From contig CABFPE010000034.1 in the NCBI GenBank assembly GCA_900660155.1, positions 154,320 through 218,319 on the forward strand: a stretch of DNA of 64,000 nt. Reading direction: 5' to 3'. Positions 55,760-64,000 of the stretch are shown here, one piece after another. A program made the translations under genes and the position numbers. A model generated the notes under the pieces. The model saw nothing but the letters and a program-made list of their open reading frames with translations. It made no database searches and had not been told where the DNA came from. Each line of letters opens with the position of its first letter. Within the stretch, counting starts at the first letter, position 1. The DNA comes from Hofstenia miamia (lineage: Eukaryota; Xenacoelomorpha; Acoela; Hofsteniidae).

Positions 55760-58700
55760 GAAGAATTTTATTAAAATAGAGTATGGTTAAAGTTATTAAT
55801 AATTTTATTCCAGGCAATTAAAAACTCGTTAATAGTTACAGCGTAAATAATTTGATTGGGAAACCAATCAGTGCCCTTTACGTGTTTCGCAAATTAAATT
55901 TATTGATGAAGAGAGAAAGCTCTCTTAATACTGTGTCTATGGGAATTTCTTTAATATATTTTCAATTATTGAAAGTAAGTAACATAAAGTCATGCTTTAA
56001 GTTTAGCACAATATGGGATCTTTTACATTTTACGTAATCAAGGAAGAGGTGAAGGGAGGTCATCGTAATTGCTTATACTTGATAATAGGGATATTTGGGA
56101 AGGATCTACATAGGTGTGATAGCATAGGTAAATAGAATAAAACTAACAATTATTTTGTACCTTTTGTTTTTTTTCAGTAGCTTTTATTGTGATAGTAAAT
56201 TCGTTTTCGATCTGCAGATATATTTTTCTCACATTCTTAGTTTAAAATATTGTTTCATTTTTAAAATTGTTTGGTGTCAAAATATTAATGGGTTGGAAAA
56301 TAAAATGGATTTGTTTGAGGGGTAAGTGGATGACGACGCAATTTCAGAAAGGGATTCACAAAATGATGTTTGATTACAGAGGGAGTGGGAATAAAATTGG
56401 ACTAAAAGCTGATTACGTAATATGTGAACAGTCTCTATAACATGTATTTAAATACTTAAAAATAGCATCCCTATTATTACTTATGAATTATCTCAAATTC
56501 AATTGGTAAATATTTGTTAAAAAATGATCAATCATTAAGAAATCAATCAAATTTAAGTTGATATTTACTTGGATGCTTTATCAAAATTAATAAAGCTGAA
56601 GAAATATTTGGATCCATTATCAAACTATGCAAATATTTTATTATTGTTGTTTTTCATGAGTAGACTTGAAGAAAAAAATTGTTTTTTTATCAGGCGCTTT
56701 AACCCTTAATTGATTTTTAAAATCTGGCCTAGGCAATTCAGAGCATTTTATTAGACTAAGAGAGTTTATTTCAACAAATATCAAGTGCATTAAAAATGAA
56801 TAGACAAACTCCCAGAGCATATAATTGGTTAATTTAAAGCTATTAATAAAACTTAATGTAATTATCTAGTTGTTTTATAATTGAATTATTTATGAAATAT
56901 GAAAATAATTTTTTGAATATTCGTTAAATCTGCTAAAGTGGCCTATAATAGAATCATTTCTTTCCAGGCAGTCCTTGAAAAGTAAATAACACTTGCAAAA
57001 CAATAACAGTTGTAAGCATTAGCAGCAACATCATGTTGGAGGTTTTTAAAAATGTATGGAAAATATGATTGAATTCTTTGATACCACCCAAGAGCGACGG
57101 GATTTTGTCAGAACCATAACACATGCAAACAAGTAACATTGAAATGTGTTTAAATCCTTAAATATTCGTACGGTCTCTCATGAATAGATTGCATGACGTT
57201 TGCTTGAAAAACAAATCCGAAGTAGTTTCTTTTGTTATTTATCCAATACGTGTGTATATTACCTCGATAAATTCCAGAAAATCCTGAAAACTGTTGGTGC
57301 TTTGACACTGGCAGACTAAAGGTTAATTGTTTTTGTTGAGTAGAAAATTAACAAAATTTTTAACCTCAAATACCTAAATCTGAGAACAACTACCTAGTTT
57401 GTTATACCAAGTTTAAAATACCTATTTCAGTATTTTTTGTTTAAAATCCCTACATTCTTTATTTTTTATAAGAACTCTTTTTGTTGAAATCGCAAGACTT
57501 AAAATGCTCATAATTTAAGAATTTTTTAGGAATCAACCTGAGGTTAATTTTTAATTCAGAGATTTCTGAAAATCTAATATACTGGGATTTTGCTAAATTT
57601 GATTTGAAAATATACACATTATTTGTTAACATTGTTTATAAAAATTTATTGTTCATAATTCTTTGCCTTTAAATTTTGTGTGTATGAAAATTTTGACCTT
57701 TCAAATAATGATTCACTCTTATAAATTATATATCCCTGAAAAAATTTAAGAATTATTATTAATATTTTGGGATCATATTGACTGAATCATTAAGACTTGG
57801 CTCGACTAATGTTGTTCTTATTCAAAGGTGTATGACACTTCTCTTCTTCCAATGAGTAACAGTCTTGATCACATATTGGTGATTACGTTATTTATAATCA
57901 TCGATAATGACGGCGTTTAATTCAAGATTGGTTTTTACACAATGACAGCATTTTGATTATGTTTTACTAGGTCTTCTACATATATTTTGAAGGCTCTGGT
58001 TTGACTTACTATAGTAAAGTGTTGACACCTATGTTTCGGCACAATAAAAGTAAAGTACACACCAACAATATCTGTGGCTGTTGAGCTCTTTCTTCAATGT
58101 ACACAAATGTACAAACTGAGCTTTACCTGAAGAAAATTTGAAGAAAGTCTTTTTGTGCTTTGCTATTTTCATTTGAAAAAAACTGATGTCTAAAATAAAA
58201 GGGATGTCTCCATTTTTTGTTTTACCTAAAATACCTAATTAAGCCTTTGTTGATATCTAAGTTGAGCTTAGGTTCTTACTTAAAATGGCATTCCAAGATC
58301 CCGACAGATCGCGACCATTAGTCTTTTGCGAAAAATCTCCGGTAACAGTATCTGTAGAGTAATTAACGGTGCTTTAGAACTTTTGATTCGCTGAAAAATA
58401 GGGGTTCCGAAATGTTTTATCACCAATGTCGAGAAAATCAATTATACCACAAAAACGTAACTCCAAAAATATATGCGTTTTCTGAATTCACCGATAAGTA
58501 TAAAAGCCATCAATAATTGCTATTCCTATAGTTTAACAGTCTAAGTCTTCCTTGAAGAAAATTGGCAGAAAGGGTTGTTAAGTTCATGTCTGTCGGTTGA
58601 TTAATCTCAACTATTTACATCGCATAATTTGCAAATGCTTAGAAACCTTTTTTACTAGTTTCGATAGTTTATCCAAATCCCGGAGGTTTTACTAAGTCAC

Positions 58701-60103
58701 TATTGAAGTTCATCTATGAGTCATAACGAGAAAAACTTTAATGGGGATATAATCTACAAGTAAAATCTTCAAAATTAATGCCAGATTTATAATGTATTTG
58801 ATTGATTGCGACTTGAGGAGCTTACGTAGCTACTTACAGTAATGTATTTTAGGCATAGGACCAGCAACAATTTTTTTCTGGTCTGATTTAGCAATGTAAG
58901 CTAGCGCTACATATCGATTTTATCTATGTAAAAGGTGATATGTGTCAAAATAATGGGAAATGAGTTAAGTGCTTGAGAGTTAACAACGTTTAATTTGTAG
59001 CATCCTTAAACATTAAGCTGCTTTATACAGGAAATCGATTTTCAAGACATCAAAAATGCAACATAGCACTTTTTACCTAGACAGTGACGATATATAGGCT
59101 GTTATAGTCACACAAGTTTTAAATTGTCCCGAATTTTGACTTTTCTACTATTTTGAACGATGCAATGCACTAAAATATGCGGATACCATGGTGTTTTGTG
59201 ATTCACATCATATATTATTGCTTTTGCATAATGTACTATTTTTACCATATACGTTTTCTTACAATTAAATTCTAACGCTATTAAGCTCATTACTACTTTA
59301 TTAATTACAAGAAAACTTGAAGCTAAGTACAAAGCAAGTGTGATAAGTAAATGTAATCGTTCAATGTGCTCACTGTTGATACACAAAACGGCCATACAAT
59401 GGTCCAAAATGAACTCAGAAGATATCCGTAGCAATTATTGCGGTAAATCATTGACTTCATTAGTAATAATTTATTTCATTCAAAAAATCAAAAAATTTTA
59501 TTTATTGCAATTGTTGAATAGTCAATGGATTATTTCGATAAGCACTTAATTTCAAATATTCAAAAAGGAAACTATCGCAGGGCAGGGGTTTAGAGCTTGC
59601 GATGTTGAGGCCACTTAACCTTGTGAAATTAAACAATGATGAAACGAAAATTACTTTGAGTTGCAAAAAAAAGATAATAGGAAAGCCCAAAAAGTATGAG
59701 ATGCGAATTACAATAGCCCATGGTATTCTGAATCTTTTGACCTACTGCATCTTTAAAAATACCAGAAAACTAAAAAATAGGAGACAATTCAAAACTTTCA
59801 TGATTTTATATCCAACCTGCATAAAGACCTGATGCATGATTATATTGAAATTTAATATGTAAGCAAAATATCAATGCAAACAAATTTTGAGAAATAATAA
59901 GTTGTGTTCTAACATTAAATTCCCGTAAAATGTAGTGCTTCATCATATAAAACGATGTAGGCTATTAGATCTTAATTTATACAAAATTTTGTAACTAAAT
60001 GTTAAATTAACTAACTAAACTAAGCTCTTGGAGCTATTAAGCATGCAGTAGTTTAGGGATTATAATTTGATGATTTGTCCTGTTTCACAAAATTTCCTGA
60101 GTT
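55760..60103. other. Long intergenic region upstream of NCX
   Basis: AT-rich, with only short, unsupported frames (for example 108 codons at 59108-59434, minus). I recognise no transposon ends, RNA gene or exon. It may hold the NCX promoter and untranslated first exon. Confidence 0.45.
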
Positions 60104-60111
60104 GTCCTGTC

Positions 60112-60419
60112 CAGATTTGTCAACGAGCCGAGCCGAGCCGAGCAGAGTATTGTATATACAACGAGCCGTTTTTAAGCAAACCAAATTTATATTGCTGCTT
60201 GTTAATTTGATTATGCAGATTTTTCTTATTTTTTCATTCAATATTTCTTACTTATAATTGTATTTTAGAAATGTTTATTAAATAATAGGAAGAGCAATTA
60301 AAAAAAATTCTGAGAACACCATATTTTTAAAAAAAATACCAATCTGAAATGAGCCTTATTGAAAGATTTTCTGTGGCGAGCCGATCCGCGCGGAGCCGAA
60401 CTTACTGTTGACAAGTCTG
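60112..60419. mobile_element. hAT-type MITE, family B copy 2 (308 bp)
   Basis: Inverted ends cagatttgtcaacgagcc and, at the right, ttgacaagtctg, with subterminal gagccgagccgagc repeats. Flanking 8-mers gtcctgtc (60104-60111) and gtcctgga (60420-60427) share 6 of 8. The interior is collinear with copy 1 (for example ttgttaatttgattatg, then aaatgtttattaaataatag). Confidence 0.82.
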
Positions 60420-60427
60420 GTCCTGGA

Positions 60428-61166
60428 CTGTCTCAATACTATATTTAACGTAGATTTAGTTGAGAATTCTATCGCCAATCAATGACTTTTCTTAGTTTAG
60501 CAACACTTAAAATTTTCCTTCAAGCATTAAACTCGAGTTTGTAAAAACTTGTAATCCCAGCCGCATACCAGGAGTGTATCGAGGATTTTTTATTTGGAAT
60601 GGGAGAGAGGCTTTATGTGCCAAACTGCTTTTACGAAGCCATTACAGGACATGATTTCATGTGTTCTTTGCCTATTACAATAAAAAATAGTAGAACATTT
60701 AAGTCATTTCATTAAATATTATCATATGAATATGAATAACGTTATTGTGAGGAACATAATATTACAAAATTAATTTATTTTGTGTTCCCATTTCATTTTA
60801 CTAGTGCTTAGTGACATGTATTATTCCATTGGTCAACATGGACCACTGCACCTGTGGATTATTAAGCTTGGGGATGCGGGTAACTTTGTGATATTTCCCC
60901 GACGGGAGGCTATGCATGCATCGTTTTGAAAATTCGATGGCGTCTGTTTAGACAGATAAGATTCACTCCCATGGGACGATCCTGGACTGACACGCTTGTT
61001 TCTAATTCATTACGCTACAATTATCTCTTTACAGCGATAGGCGTTGGAATACTTTTAACGCGACGGTAAATAAATTATATCTAATTGCATTAGTGACTGT
61101 AAGAATTATGCCTAGCAGTTTGGAGTTTGGAATGTAAAGCTCACTTTTCAACTTTCAATTAAGCAA
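60428..61166. other. Non-coding stretch
   Basis: No gene or repeat structure recognised. Confidence 0.5.
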
Positions 61167-61211
61167 TGACAAGGACGTTAACGTTAATATATATATATAT
61201 ATATATATATA

Positions 61212-61318
61212 NNNNNNNNNNNNNNNNNNNNNNNNNNNNNNNNNNNNNNNNNNNNNNNNNNNNNNNNNNNNNNNNNNNNNNNNNNNNNNNNNNNNNNNNN
61301 NNNNNNNNNNNNNNNNNN
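61212..61318. other. Assembly gap (107 Ns) within (TA)n
   Basis: TA repeats on both sides (61185-61211 and 61319-61333). Confidence 0.95.
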
Positions 61319-61466
61319 ATATATATATATATACTAAATGACTTATATTACAACTTTAAATGGTACATAAAAGAATAACTAAAATTTTACAAAATACACT
61401 GAAATTGCTAAAGTTGCGTTTCTCAAGGTTGAATGCTACTTTGAAAAGCATGAATATGAGCTCATG

Positions 61467-62179
61467 CTACTTTATATAAGGCGATTTAGAAACACGACAT
61501 TTACTGCAGTCACAGGATAAAAACCAGGAACATATGTTGTTAACATCAAAGTTAGACTTAACGTAATTAGTGAAAAATTCATATATTTCAAATTTGAAAT
61601 ATTTTGGTCTTGCAAATACGTCTATGTTAGTATTGATTGTGATGAAGTTTGCTAAATGAACCACTCTGTAAAAATAGTTTGATGATGATATAGATTTAAT
61701 TACTTTTCGAGATAGTAGTATTGATTTTCCATGCGTTCCAAAACCGGCTTTCTTTGAAGTAAGTTTTATATAATCATATGGATCAATGTTGTATTTATTA
61801 TTTAGTAGTTTATTTAAAACTATTAAGTTCAAAAGTTGAAATTCGATAGAAATTGGTAAAATCTTAAATCGCGTTAATTCATTATAGTCTATATTTTTCT
61901 TATTTGAAGCCCACAAATGCAACGTTTTTGAAATTTTTCCAGCTTAATAAATCCAGTTCTTCATGGATACCAAATTTGTGAACCGTATATTAAATGGGAT
62001 AATATGTAACTTTTGTATAATTGAATTTTTAAACTGTTAAGTGACAAAAATGAAACGTTTCTTCTTAGAAATAAAAATAATTTGATACCTTTAGATATAG
62101 TACATTCATAGTGATATTTCCATTTTAAGTTTTCATTAATTTGTATAACAAGATCTTTGATGGTATTGGCTTGTGGTAT

Positions 62180-62180
<1 letters not shown>
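61467..62180 (-). pseudogene. CR1-like LINE, thumb and C-terminal part, 3' end near (TA)n
   Basis: The minus strand (61961-62180) reads IKDLVIQINENLKWKYHYEC and LYKSYILSHLIYGSQIWYP, the thumb-region blocks of CR1/jockey LINEs. 61467-61922 continues in another frame with LTRFKILPISIEFQLLNLIV, NYFYRVVHLANF and the C-terminal ICSWFLSCDCSKCR. One frame break lies between them near 61925-61960. The 3' end is about 130 bp from a (TA)n tract and gap; the 5' side is cut by (TA)n and a MITE. Confidence 0.65.
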
Positions 62181-62212
<32 letters not shown>

Positions 62213-62214
<2 letters not shown>

Positions 62215-62797
62215 CCCTGCTCATAAGTATTGGCACACTCATATTCACAATATATTTCTGCAATGATTAACAAAATAACTTTGATGTTTAGCACGAGGTT
62301 CATTGTGAATTCAAATTTTAACGTAAAATTTTAATAAGAAATTTAGTTTTCCCCCAATTCCCCTATGAAGGGGCACCCTAAAAACTATCTCTATAAATAT
62401 ATATGCTATCTAAATTATAGTGAAAAGATCGAATTCAGCGTCAAAGAATTTGTTTATTCTAAATTTTGTGTACGAATTAATTCAGAATATTTTGAAATAT
62501 TGAGAGTGCATTTTGTGAAAATCCTATTACATTGCGAATTTTGATGTAAAATCAATTAATGCAATGGGCTTTTAGCAAAATTTGAGTAGTAATATTTTTG
62601 AGACAATTGAATACATTTATGCAAAACTTTTAGAATAAACTAAATTTTTTAAGCTAAGCTTGATTTTTTCTCTATAATTTACATAGCATGTATATTTATG
62701 CCAAACTTGAGCCTAGTGCTAAAGATCAAAGTTATTTTGTTAATCATTGCAGAAATATATTGTGAAGATGAGTGTGCCAATACTTATCAGCAGGACT
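62213..62797. mobile_element. Tc1-like non-autonomous element (about 585 bp)
   Basis: Inverted ends of at least 70 bp: left agccctgctcataagtattg, right complement agtcctgctgataagtattg, both followed by gcacactcat and then caatatatttctgcaatgat. Inserted in, or flanked by, TA repeats, consistent with TA target use. The end style (c-c-t-g-c-t-x-a-t-a-a-g-t-a-t-t-g-g) is typical of Tc1 relatives. Non-coding interior. Confidence 0.75.
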
Positions 62798-62827
62798 ATA
62801 TATATATATATATTAACGTCCTTGACA

Positions 62828-63207
62828 AAGTATATTTAAACTTTTATTCAAATTACAAAAGGCATTAAACAAATATTCTTGAAGGTAAATTTCGAAAGTC
62901 GAAGAATTTACGAACGCATTAAGATACACGTGCAAACCCACGCAATGAAACAAACCATTACTTGATTTCAACTTAAATATTTTAAGCCTTTCATCTAATT
63001 CATTTTTTATGTATTATTTGTGCTTCATTCATTGTAAACATACATCTTAGCTCTATTCTGGCTTTAGTCCTGATGTTTGACATCGCATATTAATTTAAAA
63101 TTCTGTTAAATTATGTATTTAATCTTCGCATTGCTTCGCAAAGTGCCAGGTATTGTTTAATTTGGCATGCCTTTTCAAATATTCCAATAAACCAATTAAA
63201 TGTTAAA
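62828..63207. other. Putative 5' flank of the 63.2-kb gene
   Basis: AT-rich; no clear promoter motif. It lies between the repeat cluster and the predicted start codon. Confidence 0.4.
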
Positions 63208-63388
63208 ATGGCAGGAAAAGCTGTAACAAAGCAGCCAAAGAAGAAAAAGGCCGCAAAAAAGCAACAAGAGGAAAATGAAGATAGATGGATGCCTTTTCCG
63301 GATTACATTCCAGATGACTGTATTCTGGGTTTGGAATGGCTACATGATACTGACTTTTTGAAGGTAGAAAAATCGATCAAAGCAAAAG
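63208..63388 (+). CDS. First coding exon of an unidentified gene (partial)
   Basis: The ATG in aaaATGgca context starts a lysine-rich leader (MAGKAVTKQPKKKKAAKKQQ) followed by an ordered-looking segment with DRWMPFPDYIPDD and LGLEWLHDTDFLKVEKSIKA. A strong donor (AAAG|GTAAGC) ends the exon after 60 codons plus one base (phase 1). The gene continues beyond the window on the + strand. I do not recognise the family; a basic leader followed by a W/P-rich segment occurs in some axonemal and cytoskeletal proteins, but that is only an impression. The codon content contrasts with the flanking AT-rich DNA. Confidence 0.6.
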
Positions 63389-64000
63389 GTAAGCACACAT
63401 TGAATTTATCATTTCATTTTACACATGCACACTCAAGACAATCCTTTGAAAATTGAATATAGCTAAGTCCCTTGCCAGATTATTTTTCATAAAAGACAGC
63501 AAAATTCGCATTTCCGAAAATATATTAATATATTGTCAATATTACAGGATTTTCATGTCTATTGAATCGAAATTCATTTATTGCATGTTGTCGTTTAAAT
63601 TTGTGGCGCATGCAGGAAGCAGGCTTATTAACATTCTATTTTTAGGTTAAATCAAAAAAATTTTGGAAAAATATTAGTAACTATGCATAGAGAGATGCAT
63701 TCTAAGATTCTATATTTAAATATTCTGAAAATGTCTACTAGTTTCACAACATCATAGTCACTTCGCTTGATTACGATTGTTGTTTTGTTGTTTTGTTTCT
63801 AGTCTTGGGGAAGCTCTTGCTTCTGCGAGACCGCAATTAATTTTTGAACACAGAGCGGTAGCAATTTTTCAAAATCCCTATTGCGAAAATTTATATTTTT
63901 CACATCATGATTCGTTTGCATAGTTTTACAAATTCCGAAACTCATCAAAAGATGTAAATAGATGCATTTATTAGAATTGGAACTTATAAGAAGACAGCGT
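63389..64000. other. Intron of the 63.2-kb gene to window end
   Basis: No second exon is evident before 64000. Confidence 0.45.

Larger units (their letters stand above)
61167..62827. repeat. Inverted 'tgacaaggacgttaa' pair bracketing a repeat cluster
   Basis: tgacaaggacgttaa at 61167-61181 and its exact complement at 62813-62827 each adjoin (TA)n on the inner side. Between them lie a gap, a LINE fragment and a Tc1-like MITE. They could be ends of one element or two halves of a repeat family with TA tails. Confidence 0.5.

Noticed and set aside
59108-59434. 108-codon minus-strand frame upstream of NCX
   Set aside because: Leu/Ile-rich translation of AT-rich DNA; no membrane-protein or other family pattern beyond that expected from composition.
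1-64000. CRISPR array, operon or other prokaryotic system
   Set aside because: Spliced kinase gene, LINEs and hAT/mariner elements show nuclear animal DNA; none of the tandem repeats has spacer-like regularity with Cas genes.

Overview
This is animal nuclear DNA: AT-rich, intron-bearing and crowded with transposable-element remains. The two recognisable host genes have metazoan family members: phosphorylase kinase gamma (PHKG) and a sodium/calcium exchanger (NCX/SLC8). Many (TA)n tracts, a short TTAGGG-type tract and a dispersed repeat that I associate from memory with aquatic animals all suggest an invertebrate. A tunicate or similar animal is possible, but I cannot fix the phylum from sequence alone.

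Layout. 1-22.0 kb is gene-poor. It holds a decayed Tc1-like element with 21-bp subterminal repeats (2.08-3.26 kb), a possible small ORF (3.87 kb), two copies of a MITE with 9-bp target duplications (9.1 and 11.1 kb), a FLYWCH/MULE-like fragment (13.9 kb), a partly tandem-duplicated transposase-like fragment (16.8-17.9 kb), a LINE scrap (19.9 kb) and a complete-ended hAT element (20.33-22.05 kb) that stops 238 bp before the PHKG start codon.

22.29-45.19 kb is PHKG on the + strand: four coding exons, all joined at phase 0, giving about 389 residues. Intron 2 (13.2 kb) is a transposon nest. A second hAT of the same family appears to span 25.58-37.27 kb. Inside it are a CR1-like LINE split by a 4.8-kb long-inverted-repeat element, a second APE-type LINE and a LINE 3' end. 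Intron 3 (7.2 kb) contains a mariner-type element with DD41D-like spacing, two clusters of a 55-bp palindrome, and an unexplained minus-strand open frame of about 70 codons.

45.2-53 kb has a hAT MITE with a perfect 8-bp target duplication, a LINE reverse-transcriptase fragment, a Penelope-like GIY-YIG fragment, a dispersed repeat, and three places where a duplicated segment and single Ns bracket a block, which look like assembly artefacts. 52.99-55.70 kb is an intact, uninterrupted 901-residue NCX on the minus strand. 55.7-63.2 kb is mostly non-coding, with a second MITE copy, a LINE 3' fragment and a Tc1-like MITE. At 63.2 kb the first coding exon of an unidentified + strand gene begins and runs off the window.

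PHKG acts in calcium-triggered glycogen breakdown and NCX in calcium extrusion, but they lie on opposite strands with repeats between them and I see no evidence that their adjacency matters. The most unusual material is the nested transposon architecture in PHKG intron 2, the 4.8-kb inverted-repeat element, the 55-bp palindrome family, and a LINE family with a shared C-terminal cysteine motif whose 3' ends run into (TA)n tracts.
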